Shown here: piece by piece, positions 17,142-25,763 of the stretch | Layout of the letters: every line of letters starts with the position of its first letter | How positions within the stretch are numbered: position 1 is the first letter of the stretch | Assembly: GCF_001294455.1 (NCBI RefSeq) | Contig: NZ_LIKT01000014.1 | Span: 1-64,000, forward strand | Direction of reading: 5' to 3' | Length of the DNA stretch: 64,000 nt | Origin: Phaeobacter sp. 11ANDIMAR09 | GTDB taxonomy: Bacteria > Pseudomonadota > Alphaproteobacteria > Rhodobacterales > Rhodobacteraceae | Translations under genes and position numbers: made by a program | Notes under the pieces: model-generated | What the model saw: only the letters and a program-made list of their open reading frames with translations | Databases searched by the model: none | What the model was told of the DNA's origin: nothing

Positions 17142-19163
17142 TTAACCCAGCAGCTCTTTCACCTTGGCGACGGTGGCCTCGGCGGTGATGCCGAATTTCT
17201 CAAACAATTCGCCAGCTGGAGCAGAAGAACCAAAGCGGTCCATGCCGATGAACCCGGCCTTTTTGTCCTGGCCGCGCTCGCCCATCAACCAGCGATCCCA
17301 ACCGCCGGCGCGGACAGCTGCTTCGATGCCGACACGCACAGGACCTGCAGGCAGGACCTTGCGGCGGTAGGCTTCGTCTTGTTGGGCGAAAAGCTCCATC
17401 GATGGCATGGAGACCACGCGGGTGCCAATGCCTTGGGCTTCGAGCTGGGCCTTGGCTTCCATCGCCAGAGAGACCTCGGAACCGGTGGCAATCAGAATGG
17501 CCTGACGCTTACCTTCGGCTTCGGCCAGCACATAGGCGCCTTTGGAAGTGAGGTTGCTCAGCTTGTGCTCGGTGCGCACGGTGGGCAGGTTCTGCCGGGT
17601 GAGCACCATGACCGAAGGTGTTTCCTTTTCGGTCAGGGCAATTTCCCACGCCTCGGCAGCTTCCACCGCATCCGCTGGGCGGAACACATAGGTGTTTGGT
17701 GTTGCGCGGCAGATTGCCAGATGCTCGACCGGCTGGTGGGTTGGACCATCTTCGCCAACGCCGATGCTGTCATGGGTCATGACAAACACTGTTGGGATCT
17801 TGGACAGGGCGGCCAAACGCATCGCAGGACGGGCATAATCGGTGAAGCAGAAGAAGGTACCACCATAGGCGCGGATACCGCCGTGCAGGACCATGCCGTT
17901 CATCGCGGCGGCCATACCGTGCTCGCGGATGCCCCAATAGACATAGCGGCCCTTGCGGTTATCGGTGTCAAAGCCACCCAGATCGCCGGTCTTGGTGTTG
18001 TTGGAGCCGGTCAGGTCAGCGGATCCACCAACCGTTTCCGGCATGATCGGGTTGATCGCCGCCAGCGCCATTTCCGAGGCTTTGCGGGTGGCAACCTTTG
18101 GCTGTTCCTCTGAGACCTGCTTTTTCAGTGCCTTGACGGTGGCCGAGAGTTTCTTGGGGGCATCCAGCGCATAGGCGCGGTTGAAGCGGTCCTGTTTCTG
18201 CTGCGAGGTCTCAGCGAAACGGGATTCCCAGGCGGCACGCTCATCAGCGCCACGGGCGCCAATGGCTTCCCACTGGGATTTGATCTCGGCGGGCACTTCA
18301 AAGGGACCTGTGGTCCAGCCATAGGCCGCTTTGGCCTCGGCCATCTGATCTGCATCGGTCAGCGCGCCGTGGCCCTTGGAGGTGTCCTGTGCCGCATGGC
18401 CCAGAGCGATATGGGTTTTGCAGGCAATCATCGAAGGTTTCTTCGATTTCTTAGCCGCGGTCAGCGCCTCATCAATGGCAACGGGGTCATGTCCGTCGAT
18501 TTCGATCACCTGCCAGCCAGAGGCGCGGAAGCGCTGCACCTGGTTGGTGCGATCCGACAGCTCCACCGTGCCGTCGATGGTGATGTTGTTGTTGTCCCAC
18601 AGCACAATCAGCTTGCCCAGCGAATGACGCCCGGCCAGACCGATGGCCTCTTGGCTGATGCCTTCCATCAGGCAGCCATCGCCTGCGATGACATAGGTGT
18701 GGTGATCAACGATTTTGCGGCCATACTGGGCGCGCTGCATCTCTTCGGCCATGGCAAAGCCAACGGCGTTGGAAATCCCCTGACCCAGGGGGCCAGTGGT
18801 GGTTTCAACCGCGTCGAGCAGGAAGTTTTCAGGGTGCCCTGCGGTCTGAGCGCCCATCTGACGAAAGTTTTTGATCTGATCCAGTGTCACCTGTTTGTCA
18901 CCGCAGAGGTACAAAAGGGAGTAGATCAGCATCGAGCCGTGACCGGCAGAGAGGATGAAGCGATCACGATCGGGCCACTGCGGCGCGGCGACATCAAACT
19001 TCAGGTGCTTTTCGAACAAAACGGTCGCAACATCGGCCATGCCGATGGGCATACCTGTGTGGCCGGAATTGGCGGCGGCGACGGCATCGAGGGCCAGCGC
19101 GCGGATGGCGGCGGCCTTGTTCCAATGGTCGGGGTTGGCGGTGCGCAGGGCTGTCAGATCCAC
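17142..19163 (-). CDS. tkt: Transketolase
   Basis: This 673-residue enzyme transfers two-carbon units in the pentose phosphate pathway. [18 protein letters not shown] and [10 protein letters not shown] form the thiamine diphosphate motif. [15 protein letters not shown] near the N-terminus and [20 protein letters not shown] in the pyrimidine domain are classic. GTG at 19163 was chosen because AAAGGAA sits seven bases upstream and the family N-terminus ([18 protein letters not shown]) begins just after it. The open frame continues another 100 codons upstream without any family similarity. Confidence 0.95.
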   Translation of the reverse strand: MDLTALRTANPDHWNKAAAIRALALDAVAAANSGHTGMPIGMADVATVLFEKHLKFDVAAPQWPDRDRFILSAGHGSMLIYSLLYLCGDKQVTLDQIKNFRQMGAQTAGHPENFLLDAVETTTGPLGQGISNAVGFAMAEEMQRAQYGRKIVDHHTYVIAGDGCLMEGISQEAIGLAGRHSLGKLIVLWDNNNITIDGTVELSDRTNQVQRFRASGWQVIEIDGHDPVAIDEALTAAKKSKKPSMIACKTHIALGHAAQDTSKGHGALTDADQMAEAKAAYGWTTGPFEVPAEIKSQWEAIGARGADERAAWESRFAETSQQKQDRFNRAYALDAPKKLSATVKALKKQVSEEQPKVATRKASEMALAAINPIMPETVGGSADLTGSNNTKTGDLGGFDTDNRKGRYVYWGIREHGMAAAMNGMVLHGGIRAYGGTFFCFTDYARPAMRLAALSKIPTVFVMTHDSIGVGEDGPTHQPVEHLAICRATPNTYVFRPADAVEAAEAWEIALTEKETPSVMVLTRQNLPTVRTEHKLSNLTSKGAYVLAEAEGKRQAILIATGSEVSLAMEAKAQLEAQGIGTRVVSMPSMELFAQQDEAYRRKVLPAGPVRVGIEAAVRAGGWDRWLMGERGQDKKAGFIGMDRFGSSAPAGELFEKFGITAEATVAKVKELLG

Positions 19164-19428
19164 TGAAGTTTTCCTTTGGGTTACCAGGCGGGTTAGCCGC
19201 TCAATAGCAGTGACAGCCCAAAGATCAAGCTTTCTACGCCATTCCCCGCCGGTAAGACGAACTGAGTGCTGCAAGTGCTTGAAAGCAAAGAGGGGGTGTT
19301 TTACTCCTGACTTCGTTAAGCTGTTGGCAATGGAGCTGTGGCAGAGCGATTCGCGCTGGCTACTTCGAAATGCCGGAAGAGACAGGGCGACAAGCGCCAG
19401 CAGAACTGATGAGGGGTGAGGGACAGGT

Positions 19429-20196
19429 ATGACGCAGATCGAAGAGTTGCAGGGGCGCATTTTGGCGGCCATGGAGCGGATCGGAACCGGGGTCGTGCAA
19501 CTGGAGCAGGCCCGGGCCGAAGCTCAGGAAGAGGCTCGTGCCGCTGCGGATAATTCTGATCTGGAGCTTGCTCTGGAAGAAGAAAAAACCGCTAATGCGC
19601 AACTCGAAGAGCGGGTAAAGGTGCTGCACGACCGCCTGAAAGAGGCAGAGCAGGCAGCCCCAGCAGCCGACAATGGTGACATGGAAGCGCTGCAGGCCGA
19701 GTTGGAATTGTTGCGCAATGAGGTCGGTAACACCGATGAAAAAGATGCGCTGAAACTGGAAGTGACCCGGCTGAAGGGCGCTTTGGAAAGTGCTGGCAAC
19801 GGTCTGGCTGCGGAAAAAGAGGCCCTGGAGACTGAACTCTCCGATTTGAAAGCGACCAACCAACAGCTGATGGCTCAGATTGAGGAGGTCTCGGGGGAGG
19901 CCGCTGGCGATTTGGGCGATGCGGTGGATCAGGCGGCGTTACAGGCCGAACTGAATGCGTTGAAGGCCCAGCTTGCCGAAGCTCAGGCCTCTGCCGCGGC
20001 CGTTGCACCCCCCCAGGATGACAGGCTTCAGGTGCAGCTGGATGAATTGCGCCAGGCCAATCAGGAATTGCTCAGCACCAATGAAGCGCTGCGCGAGTCT
20101 CAGGCCAGGGACCAGGCCCAGGTGAACGCGGTTCTTACCAAATTGGAACCGCTCTTGGCCAATGCACAAAACCTGCCGGAAGGAGAGGAAGTCTGA
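19429..20196 (+). CDS. Coiled-coil cell-division protein, ZauP-like
   Basis: This 255-residue protein is dominated by heptad-rich, Glu/Leu/Ala-rich coiled coil at about residues 15-140 and 165-245, and it has no membrane segment. It ends by overlapping the zapA start by one base (TGATG). In Caulobacter the coiled-coil protein ZauP is encoded with ZapA and helps focus the Z ring. Gene order and architecture match, while sequence similarity at this level cannot be judged by eye, so no symbol is given. GAGGGGTGAGGG precedes the ATG. Confidence 0.75.
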   Translation: MTQIEELQGRILAAMERIGTGVVQLEQARAEAQEEARAAADNSDLELALEEEKTANAQLEERVKVLHDRLKEAEQAAPAADNGDMEALQAELELLRNEVGNTDEKDALKLEVTRLKGALESAGNGLAAEKEALETELSDLKATNQQLMAQIEEVSGEAAGDLGDAVDQAALQAELNALKAQLAEAQASAAAVAPPQDDRLQVQLDELRQANQELLSTNEALRESQARDQAQVNAVLTKLEPLLANAQNLPEGEEV

Positions 20197-20594
20197 TGCC
20201 CGAAGTAACCATTCATATCGGTGGCCGCGGCTTTGAAGTCTCTTGCCAGCTGGGAGAAGAAAGCTATCTACATTCCGCCGCCAAGATGCTGGATGATGAA
20301 GCCCAGGTTCTGTCGGATCAAATCGGTCGGATGCCCGAGGCACGGATGCTGCTGATGGCAGGTTTGATGCTTGCGGATAAAACCGCTGCGGTGGAGGATC
20401 GCATCAAGGAGGTCGAGGCCGAACTGGCGGAACGCGTGGCTGAATTGGAGGCTTTGAAAAACACGCCCCCGCCTGAGCCTGAGCGCATCGAGGTGCCGGT
20501 GGTGCCGCCGCAGGTGCCGGAAACACTGGCAGAACTCGCCGCGCGGGCAGAATCTCTGGCCCAGCAGATCGAAGAAAATTCCGCAGCCCAATAG
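20196..20594 (+). CDS. zapA: Cell division protein ZapA
   Basis: This encodes 132 residues. The N-terminus (PEVTIHIGGRGFEVSCQLGEE) is the ZapA globular domain, followed by HSAAKMLDDEAQVL and a coiled coil to about residue 90. The remainder is a proline-rich linker (PPPEPERIEVPVVPPQVPE) and a short C-terminal helix, longer than in E. coli ZapA. ZapA bundles FtsZ filaments. It is coupled to the coiled-coil gene upstream and ends at a bidirectional terminator. Confidence 0.88.
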   Translation: MPEVTIHIGGRGFEVSCQLGEESYLHSAAKMLDDEAQVLSDQIGRMPEARMLLMAGLMLADKTAAVEDRIKEVEAELAERVAELEALKNTPPPEPERIEVPVVPPQVPETLAELAARAESLAQQIEENSAAQ

Positions 20595-20621
20595 GTCTGC
20601 TAGACCTTCCCTAGACCTAAA

Positions 20622-20655
20622 AAAGCCCCTTCCGCTTTGTGCTGGAAGGGGCTTT
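20622..20655. terminator. Bidirectional terminator between zapA and grxD
   Basis: AAAGCCCCTTCC (20622-20633) and GGAAGGGGCTTT (20644-20655) form a perfect 12-bp stem. Plus-strand T-rich tail (TGTTTTC) and minus-strand TTTTTT mean it can serve both convergent genes. Confidence 0.9.
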
Positions 20656-20714
20656 GTTTTCTTCTGGGGCCTGTCCCGGTTGCAGGGATCTGCACTCAGG
20701 GCGATCAGCCGTCC

Positions 20715-21077
20715 TTAGCCGTTTGCTTCGCGGATCTTGTCTGCGGCATCTTTGTCAAAGGCGATTTCATTGTCGGCAAACATGCCGTCCAGCTCACCCG
20801 AGAGGGTCATCTCGGTGATGATATCGCAACCGCCGACAAATTCGCCCTTGATGTAGAGCTGTGGGATGGTGGGCCAGTCGGAATATTCTTTGATGCCGGC
20901 GCGGATCTCTTCGTCGGCCAGGACGTTCACATCGGTGTACTCAACGCCGATGTAGTTCAACACGCCTGCCACGCGCGAGGAAAACCCGCACTGTGGCATT
21001 TCCTTGGTGCCTTTCATAAAGAGCACCACGTCGCTGGCTTTTACGGTCTCATCGATGCGGCTCTGTGCGTCGCTCAT
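20715..21077 (-). CDS. grxD: Monothiol glutaredoxin (Grx4/GrxD type)
   Basis: This 120-residue CGFS glutaredoxin has Cys30 in MPQCGFSSRV, followed by the thioredoxin-fold WPTIPQLYIKGEFVGGCDI glutathione-binding segment. Such proteins carry [2Fe-2S] clusters and pair with BolA proteins in iron sensing and cluster transfer. bolA lies two genes upstream in the same run. AAAGGAC precedes the ATG. The stop codon of a 39-residue membrane protein ends two bases before it. Confidence 0.94.
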   Translation of the reverse strand: MSDAQSRIDETVKASDVVLFMKGTKEMPQCGFSSRVAGVLNYIGVEYTDVNVLADEEIRAGIKEYSDWPTIPQLYIKGEFVGGCDIITEMTLSGELDGMFADNEIAFDKDAADKIREANG

Positions 21078-21079
21078 GT

Positions 21080-21199
21080 CTAGATGTCCTTTTGACGGTT
21101 CCGCCTATGGCGGTATTGTTCGATATAGGGTTCGAGTTCGAAAAAGATCCAAATCGCAAGTGCGATCAGAGCCGTGGCTGCGACCAGGATTTCACTCAC
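21080..21199 (-). CDS. 39-residue membrane microprotein between bolA and grxD
   Basis: GTG at 21199 overlaps the bolA stop codon in the GTGA fashion, and the frame ends with TAG at 21082-21080, two bases before grxD. The product has a hydrophobic helix (ILVAATALIALAIWIFF) and then a charged tail rich in arginine (ELEPYIEQYRHRRNRQKDI). The tight packing on both sides makes a real coupled gene likely. No family is recognised. It could place the BolA/glutaredoxin pair at the membrane, which is only inference. Confidence 0.65.
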   Translation of the reverse strand: MSEILVAATALIALAIWIFFELEPYIEQYRHRRNRQKDI

Positions 21200-21432
21200 T
21201 CAGGGGCTTTGGTGGTCAGGGCCAGGGCGTGCAGCTCGCCATTGGAGCCATCCATCTTGCCTTTGAGCGCAGCATAGACGGCCCGCTGCTGCTGCACCCG
21301 GTTCTTGCCGCGAAAGCTCTCGTCCACCACCATGGCAGACATATGCACGCCGTCATGGCCTGCGACCTGGATTTCCGCATCAGGAAAGGTCTCGCGCAGC
21401 AGGTCTTCGATTTCTTGGGCTTGCATTGGCAT
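21196..21432 (-). CDS. BolA-family protein
   Basis: This 78-residue protein contains the BolA core: IEDLLRETFPDAEIQVAG, then HMSAMVVDESFRGKNRVQQQRAVYAALKG and a final ELHALALTTKAP. BolA proteins bind a [2Fe-2S] cluster jointly with monothiol glutaredoxins, using a C-terminal histidine like the one in ELHAL. The partner gene is two genes downstream on the same strand. It follows the cysteine-cluster gene after 64 bases. The exact BolA subtype is not assignable by eye. Confidence 0.92.
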   Translation of the reverse strand: MPMQAQEIEDLLRETFPDAEIQVAGHDGVHMSAMVVDESFRGKNRVQQQRAVYAALKGKMDGSNGELHALALTTKAPE

Positions 21433-21496
21433 CCGGGGTCGTCCTTTTACTCATTTCCAAAAATGTAGGTTGCTGTGGGGGGCTGTGCAAGCAGGA

Positions 21497-22015
21497 TTAG
21501 GTGGCGCCCAGTGCAAAATCTGCGATGGTTTCAACAAAATCCGGCAGTTCGGCCAGGGCCTCTTGCAGGTGGTCTTGCTCAAAATCCCATATGGTTTTGG
21601 GATCTTCCGGGCACAGGGCCAGGGTCAGGGCTGAACATTTTGCCCGCGATTCAGCTGGCAGATCGAGTGCCGCGATTTCTTGCAGCACCAGCAGAGCCTC
21701 GTGAATGGGGCGCAGCACGCGCAGGGCATAGGTCATGTGATGCAGCAGATCAGGATCCTCTTGCCAGGTTTCGCCGTCAAACAGAATTTGCGTCACCCTT
21801 TGGCCAGCGCCAGCGCAGGAATAGGCGACGCAGCCGCCAAAGCCGCAGGGGATCAGATCGGCATGGATCGTGCAACGGAAATCCTGTCCCAGATTGGGGC
21901 AGGGGTGATCTGGCTCCTTCAGGAGAGCAAAATCCTCTTCAGCTTCAAAAGGATAGGCAAGACAGCACAGGGCTGCGCAGCGGCTGCAATCCTCTTTTAA
22001 CTCCGGCAGTTGCAC
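21497..22015 (-). CDS. YkgJ-like cysteine-cluster protein
   Basis: This encodes 172 residues. The N-terminal third holds many cysteines in the order CSRCAALCC, HPCPNL, FRCTIH, PCGFGGCVAYSC, a layout like the YkgJ zinc- or iron-chelating domain. The rest is mostly helical and lacks cysteine apart from two near residues 128 and 135. It starts with GTG at 22015 because that codon opens the conserved region, and a terminator separates it from purL by 30 bases. Together with bolA and grxD downstream, the context suggests metal or Fe-S handling, which is inferred. Confidence 0.75.
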   Translation of the reverse strand: MQLPELKEDCSRCAALCCLAYPFEAEEDFALLKEPDHPCPNLGQDFRCTIHADLIPCGFGGCVAYSCAGAGQRVTQILFDGETWQEDPDLLHHMTYALRVLRPIHEALLVLQEIAALDLPAESRAKCSALTLALCPEDPKTIWDFEQDHLQEALAELPDFVETIADFALGAT

Positions 22016-22035
22016 GAGCGGGGGTCCTCAACTCA

Positions 22036-22069
22036 AAAAGAAAAGGTGGGGTGACTGTGCCACCCCACC
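22036..22069 (-). terminator. Terminator of purL
   Basis: GGTGGGGTG (22045-22053) pairs with CACCCCACC (22061-22069). On the minus strand TTTTCTTTTT follows. It falls 46 bases after the purL stop and before the cysteine-cluster gene, which therefore probably has its own promoter or depends on read-through. Confidence 0.8.
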
Positions 22070-22114
22070 CAGATCGTCTTGTTTTTGACCCCTAAAAAGG
22101 GGCCGCCAAGTCCC

Positions 22115-24280
22115 TTAGGCGACTGCGCTGGCAAAGCTTGAGCGGAAGACCTCTTGCAGCTCCGCCAGAGGGGCTTCGGAGCCGCCGATCTTGACGCTGT
22201 CGCCAGTGAAGCGGCCGATCGCGGTGACGGTAACGCCAGCTTGACCGGCGGCCAGCATCAGCGCTTCGGCCTGGTCAAAGTTGCAGGCTACCAGATAGCG
22301 GCCCTGGTCTTCGCCAAACAGGGTCGGGGTGTCGCCGGCGTCGATCTGTACGCCCACGCCGCCTTCTTCAGCCAGTTCAAAGGCCGCCATCGCCAGGCCG
22401 CCATCAGAAAGGTCGGTGCAGACCTTGATCCATTCGCGGTTGGCGCGGATGAATTCACCGTTGCGCTTTTCCGCGTCCAGGTCCACCGCTGGGGCGTCGC
22501 CGTCTTCGCGGTTGAACACCTCTGCCAGTAGGGCAGACTGGCCGAGATGGCCGATGGTTTCACCGATCAACAGGGCCACATGGCCATCGCGGGCTTCGCC
22601 GGTGATCGCCTCTTCGCCAGCGGCAATCAAGCCAACGGCGCCGATGGTTGGCGTGGGCAGAATGCCCTGACCATCGGTCTCGTTATAGAGCGAGACATTG
22701 CCCGAAACGATGGGCATGTCCAACGCGGCAACGGCCTCGCCGATGCCCTGAATGGCGCCCACAAACTGGCCCATGATCTCGGGCTTTTCGGGGTTGCCAA
22801 AGTTCAGGTTGTCGGTTGTGGCTAGGGGCTTGGCGCCCACAGCTGTCAGGTTGCGATAGGCCTCGGCCACCGCCTGCTTGCCGCCCTCAACCGGGTTGGC
22901 CTTGACGTAGCGCGGGGTTACATCCGAGGTGAAGGCCAGGCTCTTGTCGGTGCCATGCACGCGGATGATGCCGGAACCGGCACCGGGACGGCGGGCGGTA
23001 TCGCCCATGACGGTGGTGTCATATTGCTCATAGACCCACTGTTTGCCGCCATAGTTGGGTGAAGCCAGCAATGCCTTTAGCCCGTCAATCGGATCGATGG
23101 TGGGCACATCCGCATCCGTCAGCGGCTCTGCCGCAGGCGTGGCCACCCAGGGGCGGTCATATTCTGGCGCGGTGGAGGCCAGTTTGGACAGCACCAGATC
23201 GGCTTTGGTCTCGCCATTGTGCAGGATCAGGAACCGGTCCTCAGCGATGGTTTCACCCACGATTGCAAAATCCAGGTCCCATTTTTCAAACACGGCGCGC
23301 GCATCCGCTTCGAGCTCGGGCTTCAGCACCATCAACATGCGTTCCTGGCTTTCCGAGAGCATCATCTCGTAGGCGGTCATGTTTTCTTCGCGCTGGGGCA
23401 CGTCTTCGAGGTTCAGCTTGATCCCCAGTTTACCCTTGTCACCCATTTCCACGGCCGAGCAGGTCAGACCAGCCGCACCCATATCCTGGATCGAGATCAC
23501 CGCGCCGGTCTGCATCAGCTCCAGCGTGGCTTCCATCAGGCGTTTCTCGGTGAAAGGGTCGCCAACCTGAACAGTGGGGCGCTTTTCTTCGATGGTGTCG
23601 TCGAATTCGGCCGAGGCCATGGTGGCACCGCCCACGCCGTCACGGCCGGTTTTGGCGCCAAGGTACACCACCGGCATGCCAACGCCGGAAGCGGCGGAGT
23701 AGAAGATGCCGTCGGTTTTGGCCAGGCCTGCGGCAAAGGCATTGACCAGGCAGTTGCCATTGTAGGCGGGGTGAAAGCGAACTTCGCCGCCAACGCAGGG
23801 CACGCCAAAGCAGTTGCCATAGCCGCCGATGCCTTCGACTACGCCGTTGACCAGCTGGCGGGTTTTGTGGTGCGCGGGCTCGCCAAAGGAGAGTGAGTTC
23901 ATCGAGGCGATGGGGCGGGCGCCCATGGTAAAGACATCGCGCAGAATGCCGCCAACACCGGTGGCCGCGCCCTGGTAGGGTTCGATATAAGAGGGGTGGT
24001 TGTGGCTTTCCATTTTGAATACCACGGCGTCGCCGTCGCCGATGTCGACGATGCCGGCGTTCTCGCCAGGGCCGCAGATCACCTGAGGCCCATCGGTGGG
24101 CAGGGTGCGCAGCCATTTCTTGGACGACTTATAGGAACAATGCTCGTTCCACATGGCCGAGAAGATGCCAAGTTCGGTGAAGCTGGGTTCGCGTCCGATG
24201 ATCTCGAGGATCATGTCGTATTCGTCGGCGCTCAGGCCGTGGCTTGCGATCAGTTCGGATGTAATGGCTGGTTCTTGCAT
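22115..24280 (-). CDS. purL: Phosphoribosylformylglycinamidine synthase subunit PurL
   Basis: This 721-residue protein is the short PurL type, which works with separate PurS and PurQ to convert FGAR to FGAM in purine synthesis. [17 protein letters not shown] near residue 38 and [24 protein letters not shown] near residue 90 are family signatures with the catalytic histidine. A second, related half contains [12 protein letters not shown] and [12 protein letters not shown]. Neither purS nor purQ is within the window. An ATG with no close upstream gene on this strand suggests its own promoter. Confidence 0.96.
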   Translation of the reverse strand: MQEPAITSELIASHGLSADEYDMILEIIGREPSFTELGIFSAMWNEHCSYKSSKKWLRTLPTDGPQVICGPGENAGIVDIGDGDAVVFKMESHNHPSYIEPYQGAATGVGGILRDVFTMGARPIASMNSLSFGEPAHHKTRQLVNGVVEGIGGYGNCFGVPCVGGEVRFHPAYNGNCLVNAFAAGLAKTDGIFYSAASGVGMPVVYLGAKTGRDGVGGATMASAEFDDTIEEKRPTVQVGDPFTEKRLMEATLELMQTGAVISIQDMGAAGLTCSAVEMGDKGKLGIKLNLEDVPQREENMTAYEMMLSESQERMLMVLKPELEADARAVFEKWDLDFAIVGETIAEDRFLILHNGETKADLVLSKLASTAPEYDRPWVATPAAEPLTDADVPTIDPIDGLKALLASPNYGGKQWVYEQYDTTVMGDTARRPGAGSGIIRVHGTDKSLAFTSDVTPRYVKANPVEGGKQAVAEAYRNLTAVGAKPLATTDNLNFGNPEKPEIMGQFVGAIQGIGEAVAALDMPIVSGNVSLYNETDGQGILPTPTIGAVGLIAAGEEAITGEARDGHVALLIGETIGHLGQSALLAEVFNREDGDAPAVDLDAEKRNGEFIRANREWIKVCTDLSDGGLAMAAFELAEEGGVGVQIDAGDTPTLFGEDQGRYLVACNFDQAEALMLAAGQAGVTVTAIGRFTGDSVKIGGSEAPLAELQEVFRSSFASAVA

Positions 24281-24508
24281 GGCGCGATATGGCCCCCCAT
24301 GGTGCTACTGAGGCGGCTTTTAGAGCAACCAGGCCCAATGGGGAAGGGGGTATCTCAAAGCCCTATCGCGTCGATTTGGCTCAGGCCTGCATATTTACAG
24401 AGTGCCGCCGCCTTAACCGTCGAGGTCTTTGACTGCATCAATTTCAGGCAGATGCAGAAAGAGGGCGGAGATTAGGGGTGCAAGCCTTGCCCTGCGGGGC
24501 GATTGAGC

Positions 24509-24537
24509 AAAAAAAAGGCCGAGCACTAAGCTCGGCC
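24509..24537 (-). terminator. Terminator of candidate sRNA / LysR transcript
   Basis: GGCCGAGC (24517-24524) and GCTCGGCC (24530-24537) form a perfect stem with a five-base loop. On the minus strand it is followed by eight T residues. Confidence 0.88.
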
Positions 24538-24585
24538 GAAGTCCAACAGGGAGGTATGAAGAGAGGCGTTTGCCTCCGTCTTCAT
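24509..24585 (-). ncRNA. Candidate trans-acting small RNA, about 77 nt
   Basis: On the minus strand a promoter-like pair (24592-24620) points to a start near 24585. The predicted RNA opens with a 12-bp hairpin with a two-base bulge (arms ATGAAGA-CG-GAGGC and GCCTCTCTTCAT, 24556-24585). An unpaired ACCTCCCTGTTGGACTTC follows, containing an anti-Shine-Dalgarno CCTCCC. The RNA ends in an 8-bp terminator stem with an eight-base T run. This hairpin, single-stranded seed and terminator layout is that of Hfq-dependent sRNAs. There is no convincing coding frame. It lies between LysR and purL, about 110 bases beyond the LysR stop. Confidence 0.6.
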
Positions 24586-24591
24586 AGGCTC

Positions 24592-24620
24592 CATTTAGGG
24601 CTATGATGCTGACCCTTCAA
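24592..24620 (-). promoter_or_regulatory. Promoter-like pair ahead of candidate sRNA
   Basis: On the minus strand TTGAAG (24620-24615) and TAAATG (24597-24592) are separated by exactly 17 bases. The predicted start falls at the first base of the 5' hairpin of the candidate sRNA. Confidence 0.5.
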
Positions 24621-24692
24621 GATGTTTAGTGCTTGTGAAATGGCATTGCCGCTATGCACTTTTTGCATGGCTCGTCAACGGCTGGCCGCAGC

Positions 24693-25598
24693 TTACAATT
24701 TCCCAAGCTCTTTCATGTGTTTGCGGTGGGCCATGATCTCGGTCTGGACAAAGTCGCGGAAGGCGGAAACGCGCTGCGAATGGCGCAATTCCTCTGGGTA
24801 GGCCAGGTAAACTGGGACCCCGTTGTTTTCTGTTTCAGGGAAAACCTCCACCAAATCCGGGAAATCTTCGGTCACATAGTCCGGCAGAATCCCTATGCCG
24901 AGATCATGCAAAACCCCCTGCAAAACGCCAAAGTAGTTATTGACGGTCAGCAGCGATCCTGGATTGTGGGTCAGCAACCTTTGCACCAGGATCGAGGCAG
25001 AGCCCACCTGCGCCGAGCGCTGGTTTTGGCAGATCAGCCGGTGGTCCTTGATGTCTTCTGCCGTTTCCGGCGTGCCATTCAGATCGAGGTATTTGCGCGA
25101 GGCATAGAGCTTCATGCGCACCGTCATTAGTCGTTTGCGGACCAGATCGGCCTGGCTTGGCTCTTTCATCCGGATGGCAACATCTGCTTCGCGCATGGGC
25201 AGGTCGAGAACCCGCTCCTCCAGCATCAGGTCGATCTTGAGGTTGGGATACTGTTCAAACAGCTTGGTCAGCCGTGGCGCCAACCACAATGTGCCAAAGC
25301 CAAAGGTGGTGGTGACCCGCAACTCACCAAAGACCTCTTCTTCGCTGTCGCGGATGCGGGCCGAGGCGGCCTCCAGCCGGGCAGACATAGATTTGGTGGC
25401 GTCAAACAGCAGCTCCCCCTGTTCGGTGAGAATCAGCCCCCGCGCATGGCGGTGAAACAGGGTGGCGTTGAGGCTTTCCTCAAGCGCGCGCACCTGGCGA
25501 CTGACCGCAGATTGGGACAGGTTCAATTTGTCCCCGGCATGGGTCAGGCTGCCGGCATCGGCAACGGCGTGAAAAATTCTGAGCTTATCCCAATCCAT
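24693..25598 (-). CDS. LysR-family regulator, divergent from indolepyruvate oxidoreductase
   Basis: This 301-residue regulator has an N-terminal helix-turn-helix (HAGDKLNLSQSAVSRQVRALEESLNATLF) and an effector domain that opens ELRVTTTFGFGTLWLAPRLTKLFEQYP. It is divergently oriented to the indolepyruvate oxidoreductase across a 165-base A/T-rich region, so it may control that gene in response to aromatic amino acid status. The DNA-binding start MDWDKLRIFHAVADAGS is typical of alphaproteobacterial LysR proteins that regulate nearby metabolism. Confidence 0.9.
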   Translation of the reverse strand: MDWDKLRIFHAVADAGSLTHAGDKLNLSQSAVSRQVRALEESLNATLFHRHARGLILTEQGELLFDATKSMSARLEAASARIRDSEEEVFGELRVTTTFGFGTLWLAPRLTKLFEQYPNLKIDLMLEERVLDLPMREADVAIRMKEPSQADLVRKRLMTVRMKLYASRKYLDLNGTPETAEDIKDHRLICQNQRSAQVGSASILVQRLLTHNPGSLLTVNNYFGVLQGVLHDLGIGILPDYVTEDFPDLVEVFPETENNGVPVYLAYPEELRHSQRVSAFRDFVQTEIMAHRKHMKELGKL

Positions 25599-25763
25599 AC
25601 CCGTCTCTTTCGATCAGTCTTTGGCAGACTACATAAATCATAGTTTTGTTTCAATTTTCCATGCCTACGTCAGGGAAAAGAAAAAAACCGCCTATACAGG
25701 TCAGCAATTATGACCTATTGTAGGATCAAGCACTGCAAGCTAATTTATGGTTGGGAGGCCCGG

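Noticed and set aside
24600-24670. 28-residue minus-strand frame downstream of LysR
   Set aside because: No ribosome binding site and it overlaps the sRNA promoter; an untranslated spacer is more likely.
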